Source: Punica granatum (lineage: Eukaryota > Streptophyta > Magnoliopsida > Myrtales > Lythraceae). From it: a DNA stretch of 64,000 nucleotides. The stretch spans positions 39,862,605-39,926,604 of the forward strand of contig NC_045130.1 in NCBI RefSeq assembly GCF_007655135.1, in the 5' to 3' direction. A model generated the notes under the pieces. It did not search any database, was not told the DNA's origin, and saw nothing but the letters and a program-made list of their open reading frames with translations. This document shows positions 34,800 to 50,319 of this stretch, piece by piece (position 1 is the first letter of the stretch; each line of letters opens with the position of its first letter). Both the position numbers and the translations under genes were made by a program.

Positions 34800-36491
34800 T
34801 ACGGCGGGAAAGGAGCAGAGGAGAGGGGATTGGGCATCTGCTGCTGCATGCAAAATGCAATTGCCTGCCCCAACGAACTTGTATTGTATTGAATGTAGCC
34901 TTTGCTTTGCTTATGAGGTGGGCGTGGGGGGGGGAAGAGAGAGAGACAGACAGACGTCCTAAATACTTAACCCCATGTAATTCAAGCTACTCATGTCATG
35001 ATGCTTTCATGGGGGCAGATTTCGTCAAACCTTCCTCCCAGCTTATAATAAATCGTCATTACACAATCTTATATATATATTTAAAATATATATATATATA
35101 CATATATATACGCAGATCTCAAATTAAATTATATATTTTTCTTTTCTTTTCTTCTCACCTATTTTAGCGAGTTTAAGTTTTATCATTATTATCGTTTTCT
35201 TTTTTTTTTCCTCAGCCAACTAAACTAGTTAATTTGTTGTGTTTGATTTTGGAGTTGAATTTTGATTTTAATTGGTTAATTTTGAGGTTTGTAATGATTA
35301 TGTTGTTGAATCATGAGAAAAATGTTAAAAATAATGAATAGTTATGAGAGAATAATGATTGAGTTGTAAAATTTTAGAAAAATTAATGAATAGTTGAGTG
35401 ACATTAATGATTAGTTGAAAGAAAATAATGATTGTGTTGTTGAATTAAAGATAAGTGAAGTTAAGTGTACTAAAATTAAAATTTATTTGACTAACCAAAT
35501 AAGCCAAAAATTAGGAAGAAAAAGAAAAAGAAAAAGAAAAAGAAAAGCCTCCGATTGCAATAACATCTATCTATCCATCATATTATTTAAATTTCTAGTT
35601 AAATTAAATGCGGGAAAAGTTAAAAATAAATAAATAAATACTGCTACTAGTCGGCTTTGCCTGTAGGGGCCAAGTGCGCGGCACGCAGTCCCATCCATCT
35701 GATAAGGTGAGATGATGGGGCCTTATCCCAAAAACGAATTTTATTTATTTTTTAAGTAAACACTGCGGATGAGGATGCACGAAATCGAATGAAGGTTGGT
35801 AGTTCTGTGAATAATAATAATTTCGTTCGTGATGAGACGAGAACTCTATTTGGTCATCGGCCGTGCATCCTCTTCCTGCCATTATTACATTGTCTTGGAG
35901 GAGAAGAATGAATCTGACTGAATGTACGGATGCATCGCAGCGAAGTACTATGTATGTATGTATGTATGTATGTATGTGTTGGTTGACGATGATTATTTTG
36001 TTGCTGCACTGCAGTTTGTAATTCTTTTCATCCGAGTCCAGCCGGGAGTGGGAACTGGGAATGTGGGTCGTTCAACTCAAAGGAGAATACAATGCAATTG
36101 TTATTAAATTGACCCATTCACATTAAGCCAAGCCTGCTCTGCTGGGCTCGACCATTACTATTCGTGACTTGGATTGGATTGGATTGGATTGGAGAGCGAG
36201 CCACCGTATATAACAAAATTGACATTTGTCAATATATATATGTGTGTGTGTGTTATGTATATATACATTTGCTCGGGGGCCCAAGCGTTTGTAATTTAAT
36301 CATGGCATGGCATGGTATGATGGTCTCTGTATTATCCATTCCCGGTGCAAAATAGCAACGACATTTTGAGCACAAGTTTGGCTTTTGATTGGATTTATGC
36401 TACAAAACAAATATCACTGTGAAAAATCTCGACTCCGTTGTAGATGCAACGGAATTTGATTCCAGGACCCAACACAATCATCAGCAGCTAG
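34800..36491. other. Intergenic, AT-rich, no gene seen
   Basis: The stretch contains the probable promoter of the TMEM135-like gene and AT runs near 35070-35110. A MITE-like AT-rich segment at about 35230-35505 has GTTGTGTTTGATTTTGGA at one end and an inverted-looking AACCAAATAAGCC at the other. Also present are AAAAAG repeats near 35516-35545, an ATGT array at 35949-35977 and GGATT repeats near 36172-36192. No coding region is supported. Confidence 0.5.
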
Positions 36492-37472
36492 CTACGGCTT
36501 TTTTTCTGCTGTCCCATCCGATTCCCAGGATGCTTGCCACTGCTTGTCATAGTATGTCGCCTCCTCGGCCAGCTTACTCAAAGTTTCCAAATCCCGCCTT
36601 CTCCTGAACAGCACCACCCCAATTACCGTCACCAACAGCCCTGCCTTGCACACGAAATTCCCTGTTTGGCCCACGACATCGAGGCCTGTTAATGCATCCA
36701 CCAAGTACGCCATGAAGAAGCCTATCATCGCTGCTCGACCTGCAATGACAAACGGTGAGAATGAGATCAATCAATTTCTTCTTGCATTTTTGGAAGTCCC
36801 ATGCGGCGAGTGTTCCGGAGCAGCAGCTTTTCACCATTTATGAGCTCGGCTTCGGGGAGGTGGGACCTACGGATCCATGCCCACCAAGGGATTATCGAGC
36901 TTCGGAAGAGAACTGGTTCTTGGTTTGTTGCTGCTTCCGGGAACAGCTCGAGAAACCTTCTCCTCCTTGCTTCTACGACATGACATGACCAAATGGTACA
37001 AGAGACTAATAATTAAGCTGAATGAATGAGCAGTTGCTGCTCCATCAAGTAAAGGACTGTCACAAGCAGGAAGAAACTGAAATTTATTCAGAGAAAAACA
37101 AACAGCCTCCCAGAGTCTCTTAGCTGCAACGATTATGCCATCCCAATCCACCCTTCCATTCTCCACGAACATGTTAAGGTCCCAAGTTCCCTTCTTCCAC
37201 CGCTCATCCTCGAACTTCGGGGTGGTGGGACCTTCATCCCTGCTGTCCTCTGGTAATTTAACCTCGACATGCTTCGATCTGTCCATTGGAGTTTCGGCCC
37301 CATGAATATGACCCTTTTGGCCTTCTGTGTTCTGAGTGAAAACGTGTCCAGAAGTCGCTGGGCCGGCCCTCGGCAAATGCCGGTTTTTCTCTCGTGAGTG
37401 TTGTTGCTTGCTTTTTTTATTGTTGATGCTGCAAGTTATGTGAAAGGGGGAAGAAATAGAAACAGAAGCCAT
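36492..37472 (-). CDS. LIL3: Light-harvesting-like protein 3; one abnormal splice donor
   Basis: Three minus-strand exons, 37472-37124, 36972-36835 and 36739-36492, give 244 residues. LIL3 is a thylakoid protein that anchors geranylgeranyl reductase and protochlorophyllide reductase during chlorophyll synthesis. Exon 1 starts [18 protein letters not shown] (transit peptide) and ends with the block [24 protein letters not shown]. Exon 2 carries [18 protein letters not shown] and [20 protein letters not shown]. Exon 3 carries the LHC motif [20 protein letters not shown] and the second helix, ending [15 protein letters not shown]. Family homology fixes the first junction as GTTGCAG/ then /AAGCAAGG, but the intron begins CTAAGAG instead of GTAAGAG. 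No in-frame GT nearby restores the protein. Intron 2 is normal. The gene may be impaired, spliced non-canonically, or hit by a sequence error. Confidence 0.85.
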
Positions 37473-38105
37473 GACTGTTCCTGCTCCAAGGATATGGTGT
37501 TTTCTCTTTTCCTTCCAAAGATATATGTTGGCTTTCTTCTGCTCAACCCATACTTTGTTTTTCATGAAGATGATAAGAAGTAGGAGAAAAGCCCATGCTT
37601 GCATATATACGTACAAATAAACAAGCTTATCTTATGCTTCTTGCACTTTTTGTCAGCTCATGGGCAGCCTCAATTTCCATAACTCTCCTCAATCAAAAAT
37701 TGCTCAGATCCAGACTGAAAATGAAAGGTATTTCTCTAGATTCGCCGCATTTGTGTGCAATATTATCACAAACCGAGTAAAAGTTTTTCGGACCGTGGGA
37801 ACAACAGAGAGACAATTAATGATCCAAAAGTAATGGGAGAGATGCATGGAAAGATTATATAACAATTTCATAAATTCAATTACATTTGAATCCACGAATC
37901 AATACAAATGACTTGCCGATACCAAATGCCGCTGAGCATTGAACAACACAAACGGGCTTTCAGTGGCAGGCAAGAATTGGGGCTGTGTTCTAGCTGTGGG
38001 GACAATGTATTGAAATTTTCAAGTATGAAAAACTGTAGCAAAAAGTTGAAAAGACACAGGATTCCAAGCGACACGCTTGGAAAGGCAAAAATGTATCCGT
38101 CAGGG
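37473..38105. other. Gap between LIL3 start and GDH stop
   Basis: Both neighbours are on the minus strand. The interval should hold the LIL3 promoter and leader and the 3' untranslated region of the glutamate dehydrogenase gene. An upstream in-frame extension of LIL3 to 37616 exists but has no transit-peptide or family support. Nothing else was seen. Confidence 0.5.
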
Positions 38106-41399
<3,294 letters not shown>

Positions 41400-41697
41400 T
41401 TAAAAAAAGAAGCCACAAATTGGTAAATCACAAAATTGAAGGGGTTTTGTCTGGTCGTCGTGGTCAGTAATCAATCCTTCATCCTAATCCTAACCCTGAT
41501 TTGGGATTAGGACTCTGACGTCAAAGCCACTCGGACGTCAATCAAAACTCTTTTTCTCATGCGTTTTCCTCTTCTTCTTTTTTAATGCACCAATAACTGA
41601 CATATTAATTGTTCAATAAATAAATAAATATATATTTGTGTGAAATTATTTCATGAACTGAATATACATAATTAATCAAATTTATAAAATACTTAGT

Positions 41698-42033
41698 GGG
41701 CATTTGGATAACTCTACTCTATCCCATGAGATAAAAGACAAAATAATTGGGGGGAAATCATTATTAATTTTTTTTTGTAATAATGGTTAAGAAAAAAAAT
41801 ATGAGATAATTTATTGTAAAATTAGAGAAAATGACAAAAAAGTAATAAAAAATTGCGATAATTTAATATTAAAAAAATAGTTATAATAGTAATTAAGAAA
41901 AAGTACGTGACAAAATTTATTATTAAGTTAAAGAAAAAAATTAAAATGTTATGATCGTACTGTTGAATGAAGAAAAGAACAGAATGGAGTGGAGTAAAGT
42001 AGAGTTAGATTATATTATGTAATCAAACAACGC
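41698..42033. mobile_element. MITE-like segment
   Basis: The segment starts GGGCATTTGGATAACTCTAC and its far end, read inverted, starts GCGTTGTTTGATTACATAAT. The ends are imperfectly complementary. The internal flanks CTCTACTCTATCC and the TGGAGTAAAGTAGAG run also pair loosely. The core is AT-rich and non-coding. Termini and target duplication are uncertain. Confidence 0.4.
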
Positions 42034-42322
42034 ATTATATTCGATAGGTTTGATTTTGACAAATAATATATTTTAACACTATTCATCTGTTACAGTTTAA
42101 AATAGCTCGAACAGATTTTTTAAAGAGTATTGTGCCTTCACTCTTCATTTTATCATAGTCATTATAATAAGTTTCCAACTATTGTAGCCAAGTTCGTTCG
42201 TTAATTTAACCGGATACAAATAAAAACGTTATAAATACAGGAGGTCAAAGGCAATTTTCAGATAAAGATAGTGTATAAAATTGGCTCTCTTTTTCTAAAT
42301 ATTTTTACTTTTTATTTTCTAA

Positions 42323-42350
42323 CTAGAGTAAAAATCCATGCGTTGCCGCA
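42323..42350 (-). mobile_element. Helitron 3' terminus (minus orientation)
   Basis: Read on the minus strand the segment shows a small GC hairpin (TGCGGCAACGCA), a short AT spacer and then CTAG followed by T. This is the 3' end structure of plant Helitrons. The body would extend to higher coordinates. Its 5' end was not found, and the MULE at 42516 may have inserted into it. Confidence 0.5.
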
Positions 42351-42515
42351 AGTCCAAAAAAATTTCATTAATTTTTAGTTTATCATAGTAATTTGTACAA
42401 TCAATGCTTAGTATAACTGAAACTAATCATAAAATTACATATATATAAAATTTATGAGTTCTTGATTGATAGTAAGTGGTTCATATTTTTCTCCCCGTTA
42501 ATCTTAATTTTAATA

Positions 42516-43318
42516 GGAAAAATATCATCACACAGCATATAATTTCTCCGAAAATCACACTGCAGCACAAAACAACATCATTCACAAGACCGAACATAAA
42601 TTTTTATTTTTTATCACCTTGTAGCATGTCGTTGGTATTCTGTTAAGAATTGAACGGAATTCTATCGTGGCAACTTTTTAGGGGTACTTTCGCACAAAAT
42701 GGAACTTCAGGGACTAAATTACACTAAATAATATAAAATTTTTTAGAAAAAACAGAGAAATGGTGGCCGATCGAGAGGTGGACGAGGGCTCTCTGCCGAC
42801 CATCGACCACTCGATTGAGGTCGCTGACCTGCTCAAACAAGGCTGGCTCAAGGGGTTAATGGTCGGAAAAGGAGCCCCGAACCTCTCAAAGCGGCTGGGA
42901 TCCCCCCAAATTGGAGTTGTCGGGCATCAACTCTTTGATTGAGGTCGGTAGCCGGAGTTGGAGCCCTCGACCCCCAAATTTGGGAGATCCCAGCGGATGG
43001 GATCCCGCAAATTAGGGAGGACAGGAGCTCTAACTCGGGCTATGGGGTTGGGTGGCAGGAGGGAAAGCCCCCGACCCTAGCCTACCTTTTCTCTTTTAAT
43101 TAGTTTAATGTAATTTAGTCTTTCAAGTCTCTTTTTGTGCGAAAGTACCCCTAAATAGGTTGTCGCGTCAGAATTTTAATCTAATTCTTGACGGGATATC
43201 AACAGCGTGCTACACGTTGATAAAAATAAAAATTTATGTGTTTTTTCATGAAATGATTTTGTTTTCTGTTACTGTGTGATTTTCGGAGAAATTCTGTGTT
43301 GTGTGGTGTAATTTTTCC
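42516..43318. mobile_element. MULE-type element with about 210-bp inverted repeats
   Basis: Both ends start GGAAAAATnnCA when read inward. The first 210 bp or so on the left (42516-42727) is an inverted copy of the last 210 bp (about 43105-43318). Shared landmarks are AATTTCTCCGAAAATCACAC, CATAAATTTTTATTTTT and AGGGGTACTTTCGCACAAAA. The flanks are ATTTTAATA (42507-42515) and TTTTTAATA (43319-43327), a 9-bp duplication with one mismatch, the size made by Mutator-like transposases. The GC-richer core (about 42760-43090) contains a 60-codon reading frame of no recognised family and repeats such as GGGATCCC. With no transposase it is non-autonomous. Confidence 0.85.
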
Positions 43319-43733
43319 TTTTTAATATTTATAATTGAAAATGATGATCCAAATATAATAGACCTTAAGTGACCCTCTAATTTTAAGCGATGAATTTAGG
43401 GGTTTGATGTAAAAGATCTCATAGCCACAACCAAACTAATATCTAAGCGAACATTGTCTTAGCGAATATAGTGGCATAACTTTGCATTGCACTGAAAATA
43501 AGAACATTTTTTTATTGTCACAAATGAAATGAGACTACTTAAATTGGTGATAAATTAAAATTGACATTTTTCTCAACTTGAGTTGGTTTTAAGTGATTTG
43601 GCATCCCTAAAGTAAGGTCTCGTGTGCAAGTCTAGTCGAAAACATCTATGATCGGGTGAGTTTTATTTCTTAATAGGTTGATGTCAATTGAACCTAAATT
43701 AATCGTATCATTGAATTTATGAATGCCAAGTTG

Positions 43734-44810
43734 TGTTGAACGGACTTAGTAATCCATTGGAGATATGTCAAGATATTGTATAATATCCCGTGTACATGTG
43801 TTAGGCAATACAGGCGTAGTATCAATAAAATATTATAACTTCTTTTTGTTTTCGGTCCTTTTCTTTTGTATTATATATGGATGTACTCTTCTAATAATGA
43901 ATTGAAGAAAATTGCCCAATCTTTGGCAATTTGTCATGGTATCATAGCTTCAGGCTCATGTAATCTAACACCCTAGCCCAAGGATGTCCGACGACGATAG
44001 CAAAAAGAAGGGGGTCGACAAGAAGCCGGTCGATCATTCGTCTCCATTCTTCCTCAGCCATTCGTACAATCCGAGATCAGCGCTTATTTCGTCCACCTCT
44101 TTCTTGACAGGTGAGAACTATTTGAGATGGATAATGGCAATGAAACGAGACTTGCGTGCGAAGAACAAGGGGGGCTTCGTTGATGGGTCGATCTAGAAAT
44201 CGGACTCGTCGTCGGTTGATTTCTGTTCATATGTGCAATAGCATGGTTTTGCATGGATCTACAACTCATTGGACAAGAGTCTCCTGAGGAGTTTGGCATA
44301 TGTCAATGTAGCTCATGACATGTGAAATGAATTGAAGGAACGCTATTTGCAAGGAATCGCTTAAAGAATCTACCAGCTGAAGAAGGAGATACATCGCCTC
44401 GAGCAAGCAACAGTTCTGTAATTGATTACTACACTACATTGAAAGGATTATGGGATGAACTTGAAGATTACCTCGAGGTATCTAATTGCACATGTGATGC
44501 CTCGGGTCAACAAGCCAAGGAGAAGGAAGTGGAGAAGCTGCATCAATTTCTTATGGGCTTAGACGCAGAGATGTATGGCTCGACAGTCTCGCAAATTCTC
44601 AATACTGAGCCACTCCCTACTGTGAACAAGGATTTTCAAATGGTGAATCAAGAGGAGAAACGCAAAGTTCCTCCACGAAGAGATGACCGTGTGGATGTTG
44701 CAACCTTTTAGCTGGTTCAACTATAGTAAAGAAACCGGGAGAGAAACCTTATTGAGATTATTGTCACATAACATGCCGTTGGAAGAGCACATGCTATTAT
44801 TTGCTCAAAC
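43734..44810 (+). mobile_element. Copia-type retrotransposon fragment (gag only)
   Basis: A possible LTR (about 43734-43936, starting TGTTGAAC, ending TTGTCA and containing AATAAA) is followed by TGGTATCATAGC at 43937. That is one base off the primer-binding site complementary to initiator tRNA-Met. The gag frame starts at 43984 and reads NPRSALISSTSFLTGENYLR with KRDLRAKNKGGFVDGSI, the conserved start of Copia gag. Stops interrupt it (the first just after VDGSI). A degenerate zinc knuckle (DYCHIT...STCYYL) lies at about 44745-44800. No protease, integrase, reverse transcriptase or 3' LTR follows, so it is a truncated dead copy. The LTR start is a guess; the gag identification is firm. Confidence 0.75.
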
Positions 44811-47800
44811 TAACATATTAGAAAAATAACATATCATAACATATCGTATATAAATTAATACGATTGCATTAACGTCATCTGTTATTTTATGTAATTGATT
44901 TTTATTAAATAACACATAACTAGAAATAACTATCTAACTTGAAGTAGTTATCAATAAAGTTGAAAATAAAAAATAAAAAATTGTAAATTATAAAATAAAA
45001 ATAAAGTTGAATATAAATTTAGGTTTTTAAAATAAAATAAATATATAATGTAAAAGATATCTATTTTTTAAAAAAAATAAAAAATAAAATGAAATTATAA
45101 AGTCGATTATTTTATAATTGTAAAGTAAAAATAAAAATTTAGATAATTGTAAAATAAATCAAATAAAGGAACATTGTATGATAATATTTCCTGGGTATAA
45201 TAAATATTTATTTTATAATTATAATTCTTGTGTAAAAACTGTAAAGTTTAAATTAAGTAAAATAAAATTGAAAAAAAAAAAAAAAAACTAAACCAACCCT
45301 AGCGAGGAAGAAGGGAAGCGGGGGAGGGGGTGGCTGTTCCAGGTGGTGGCCAACGCAAACAGCCACCTCCTCCCCTTCTCGCTGGAAGGAAATCGGCATG
45401 CACGCTTAGTTGCATTAATTAATTAATGAATGAATTAACTGATTAATTAATTGCAGTGAGGAAATTGACAGAGTCAAACATTCCCAAGGAAGAAAAAAAG
45501 TGAAAAGGCCAAAGAAAAAGCAGAGAAATTCCAGTAAAGTAAGGTAAGTTGGTGATGAGATGACTAGCGCATGAGATTTTTGTTGTCTATCTAATCTCAA
45601 ACATCAATCAATCAACGTGTTAAAAAAGAGAAAAATAAATAAATAAACAAACCTTTTACATGGTCGCCGCGTCTATCAAGATGACGTGTATCCTTTGCCT
45701 CCCTCAAACTCAAAGGCAGACGAAGATGAACCTGAACCGACGGTCCGAAGGCCCCCCTTTTTAAAAAAAAATAAAAATTAAAAGGGCAAAAAAAAAAAAG
45801 AAGAAGAAGAAGAAAAGAAAGAAGAGCAGCGCCACGTCAACACTGACGTCCATTACTACAGTGATATACTTGACGGTTTTATCTCCAAAAACTCACATTC
45901 AATGGATGCCTCTTCTTCTAGTCCTAATAATAATAATAAATTGGTTATTAAAATCTATTATCAGAATTCTCCTCCTAGTATATATTATCTTATATTTTAT
46001 ACCATCTTAGACTATTATACTATTATTTAAACGAAAATCCCTACCGTCTTATTTTGACTCTCTTTTTTCCCTATATTTTGATCTTATTATAAAACTCATT
46101 CCTACTTATTTTCTTATTTTTACTAAAGAAATAAAATTCCTAAAAATTCAACCACTTTCCTTTCATTATGAAAAAAAATTATCCCCTTTACGTAATTAGA
46201 TACAACTACGGAATATCCACAGAAATAAATCATAATTATAAAAAAATCTAACAAATTTTCCGTAAAAGTCAAATACCGGGATCGAATAAATGTCTAAAAT
46301 CACTCGCACAAGCTAGTGTATATATATATATATATATATATAAAATACAGAAGAAGAGATGATTGAACAGCTGTCGACTCTAAATTCACTCAACTAATAA
46401 TAATTGTTAACATCATTATTATAGAAGTAGTTGAGCTGAAACGCAAACATACAATCAGAAACACGTGAATATTGTGACTGGAAGCGCAAGAAATGTGCTC
46501 AAATTTTATGTTATAAATGTATAAAATTGCCACCACTGCTACTACCATTACCACTGGATAATGCATCCGAGTCATGTTGCCATCATTCCTTCAATTTCGT
46601 TTCAATTATAAATAAATAATTTTGAGCTAATCGGATCTAATCAAAGAGTAGGAGACACGGAAGATAAGAATTTTGTTTCCCTCCCCTTCTTCAAGTTCCT
46701 AAGCTGCCCTATTACCCAATCCCATCCATCCATTAGGACCGCCATTATATATAATATGATAACAATAAGCATAGACAAGTACCTCTTTAGATCCATCCAT
46801 ACATAAAATTATTATTATTACCGAAAACTTTGACGATTATCACCTTCGACTTCAAATTCAATTATACAACAGCTACTACTAACAGGACGAGCCCACTCCA
46901 TCTGACCCGACCAAAAATACTAGATTTTTGGTGGATTCTGGTGAAAGCATCCCACTTTGTTCATTTGCCAGCCCCCCGTCTCTGACTTCTTGTTTTCAGT
47001 ACGATGCCTTGAAGAAAAATGTTACAGCCGACTCAAGTCTCAGACAGTGCATAATGGTCCTGCACAATGTTATGCCACACGTGCTCGTTATATAAACAAC
47101 TCGGACGTTATAAAACATCTTCCAGGGCCAAAGGGAACTCAGATAAACCTAAACAACAACACCACATTGTTAACACGTTTTACACGGCCTCTCTTATTTA
47201 GCTTCTTTTCTAATAAACCTAAAGTGTCTGAAACTCATCCCCGACTGCAAGAAAAATAATGCTTTTCGCATCACATTCACATGCAACGCATGATTCTTCT
47301 TTGTTATACACGCTGGACAGGAGTTCAATGCAATCACTGGTTAGAATGCATTGAGCCTCCATTTGTCTTTACTGCTGAGTTCCCATCCTGCAGCTGCAAT
47401 TTCTGAGAGAATATTTCTATTTTCTGAGCAAAATAACTCTTTAAACTTTGCACATGTACGCGAAACAGTCTGCAGCTTTTCTCAGGTTAGCAGTACTGGA
47501 AAATCCAAAACACAATCATTGCCATCTCAGTGGCTACACCTACACCTATGAATGTATTGATCATCCTTAATCTGACAAAACAAGACGATAGACGTTATTC
47601 CAGTCCATCTGCAGTTTGAAAACCTACACGAGGATGAACAAAACTTCACAGGACATACAGAGTCCATAGAACAATAAATACGATGACCACCAGAGCTTAA
47701 AGATGTTGCCACTTCTTTGATTGTAAAGAAGACAAATTTATCGTAATCTTATTTTGGGGGTAGATACATATAACCTTGACCCTCAAACTTCCAGAGGCGA

Positions 47801-50319
47801 AGAAAAATGCACCAAAAATTTGCAGAAATTCAGACAGTCACACGCACAGTAAAAAAGTACGGACGGAGCATTCATAAATCCAAAGGTGATCAGGAAAACA
47901 AGCATAAATGAATTACCTCGGGTGTTTCTTCCACATCACAACTTCCGAAAAGCAATTGAAATTAACCTTCCTTCATAGGGACCGTATAGCAAGTATTCAA
48001 CGCAACAATCTTTTCATTGAGAAGAAGATTTGGAATGCACACTGATCATCTACACCAGTAATCAGAATAAGATATGAACCTCCAAGAAACTGATAGAAAA
48101 AACTAGTAGTGCAAGACTGGATCAGAAGCGAGGCCGAGCGAGGCCCATAATATATTATATATGGAGTCCATGAAAGGCCCAGAAGCAATTCCCAGCTGAG
48201 GGCCCGATAAATTGGTAATGTAATGAAAGACTTGGTTGGTTGGGAGAGAATGGAGGGAGGGAGGGATGCTCAGAAGGAATTGCATGCATTCAATCTGCTC
48301 ATCGATTACTCTCGTCTTGAGAGGTGTAGAAGAAGAATAAGCATTGCTATCATCATCGCATCGCATCGCATCGCATCCGTTCATGTGAAAATAAAATCGA
48401 TAACAATGAATCCTTTACTTTAGAAAAAGAAAAATCTTGTCTCGTAAGAGTTAAAGATGCGGAAAACTCTCAAGTTATTGGGAGATGAGTGGAGCTGTCA
48501 ATGGAAAATATTTGGATTTGGGAGGGCAGATCAGGTAAGGTTAGCTCGGGAAAAAAAAATTTAAAAAAAAAAAAAGAAAAAAGATCATTAATTCGATTAA
48601 GATGGAATCAGAATAATCTAAGCTAAAATATTAAGAAAAGAAAGAAGTAATTAGAAAGAAGTGGCAAAGTAGTAGAAGTAGAAGGTGGGTTGGGTAAGGT
48701 TGAGATAGGAAAGGAATGGAGTGTGGATTACAGTCAAACAAACAAACAAACAAACAAAGAACCTGCTGAGGAATGAATGAAAATATGAATGGATGCTCCA
48801 AATCAGTCAGAGTCTGGTTCTCCTCTCCGCTCACACATTTCCCCCTCCCATCCGATCAGATCAGATCAGATCACCAGGCCGAAATCTATGTCTGTGTCTC
48901 ATTATGTACGTATATATATATATATATATAGAAGAGAGAAGGAAAGGAGTGGGAGTTACTTGGGGAAGGAAAGGAAAAGAAACGAAAGGAAAGGAAAGGG
49001 AGATGATCATCAATTCATGAAAATTCCGACTCCTTTTCTCCCTTTCTTTCTTACTGTCTCTTCTGATATTGTTGGCCTCTTCCTTCTTCTTTCACTTCTC
49101 TGGCCTTATACTTGATGGCTAGTGGCTATCCTGTCCTGCGCTTTGTTGTGCTAAGCTTAAGTTAGGGCCTCATCCTCCGCCTCCCCCCTCAGTCTTCTTC
49201 CTTCTTCTGGTGAGTACTACTCGTACTCGCTGGTATTTTTTCCGACGTGAAACATGGTATCTGAAAAATCTAATCTAATTAAGATACAACTAATTCAATC
49301 AAATCGAGTCAATCAATATGAGATGAATTATGAACTTTCTATAATCACAATGACTCGAATTCGAAATCTTTATTAAACGAAATAAATATTGAATCACTTA
49401 AATCAAGTGAGCTGCTAGGATTTTAGTACAGATAACTTTCCTTCCATTCCACCTGTCGCCACTCAGATGGCCCTCAATCCTAAACCCATGGGAGATATTT
49501 TCCTCGCCTCTTTTTTTTACCTCCTCAACTATTACACACACATGCAACGTAAAAAAAAAAAATAAAAATAATTCTTGTTCAAGTCTTGACTTGATATCGA
49601 TTGCGAGGCCTTTGTATTTACGTCTTACTAATATATATATATATATATATATATAGATTTACTCTCATCCCAAAATTAAATCTCCTCTGGATAGAATTTG
49701 CTATCCATCCACAGTCTCACCAAAATGCGCTCCCCATTTCCTGCTTTTTCTTTTCTTTTCTTGATATAAAATATTTGTCAATAATAATGAAATTCATATA
49801 ATATACCCAATGGAATGAAAATGAACTATGGACCGGGCGGGGGCTCAACAAGCAATATATTTTTCCTATGAGTAGAAGCCAAAACCAGCAGCAGCAGCAG
49901 CCAATGATTCACATCAACGTTGCATTCTCCACTCACTCCACTTCTATACGAAAATTTCCATCTCGTAACTCAAATTACAGCAGGCAAGTTTCTTTTAAAG
50001 AAAAAAAACAAATAATTAACAAAAAGCACAGTCGAGTTGTTCCCTTTTCTATTCTCCCACAGCAGCCTGGCAGACTCGTATCTCCATACGCTGCAGAATT
50101 CTTTTACCGTAAGAACAACAATACAGCAACAGCAGGGCCTCTGATTTTAAGCGCAAGAGGAAGAATAATAATAAAAAGAAGACAATCAGTCCGCCTTCAA
50201 TGTGTAAATGATCCTAAGGTGCTCCTGTGACAAAGCAGGAGCACAGCTGCAACTGCAGAGACCGGCTCTTGGCATCCCGCTCCTTTCAGGAGACTATCAA
50301 AGTGACTGACATTAACTCA
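44811..50319. other. Gene-free 5.5 kb
   Basis: The first part (to about 46400) is AT-rich and non-coding and includes an imperfect hairpin (annotated). From about 46700 to 48500 and 49850 to 50319 the composition is closer to that of genes and their untranslated regions. A reading frame at 46957-47259 and smaller ones on both strands match no protein I know and show no splice structure. Simple repeats include CAAA units near 48735-48757, GATCA units near 48855-48872 and TA runs near 48910 and 49630. The last few hundred bases before 50320 are probably the 3' untranslated region of the poly(A)-binding protein gene. Confidence 0.45.
45301..45383. repeat. Imperfect GC-rich hairpin
   Basis: The left arm, about 45301-45338 (ending GGGGTGGCTGTT), pairs with the right arm at about 45358-45383 (starting AACAGCCACCTCC). 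The perfect core is about 11 bp with a longer imperfect extension to AGCGAG at the base. It stands out from the surrounding AT-rich DNA and follows a poly-A run near 45270-45287. It is probably a remnant of a transposable element. Confidence 0.6.

Noticed and set aside
34392..34892. A 166-residue plus-strand frame rich in Gly and Glu
   Set aside because: It is the antisense shadow of exon 1 of the TMEM135-like gene.
46957..47259. A 100-residue plus-strand reading frame
   Set aside because: The translation resembles no family I know, and there are no splice partners or upstream signals. It is probably chance.
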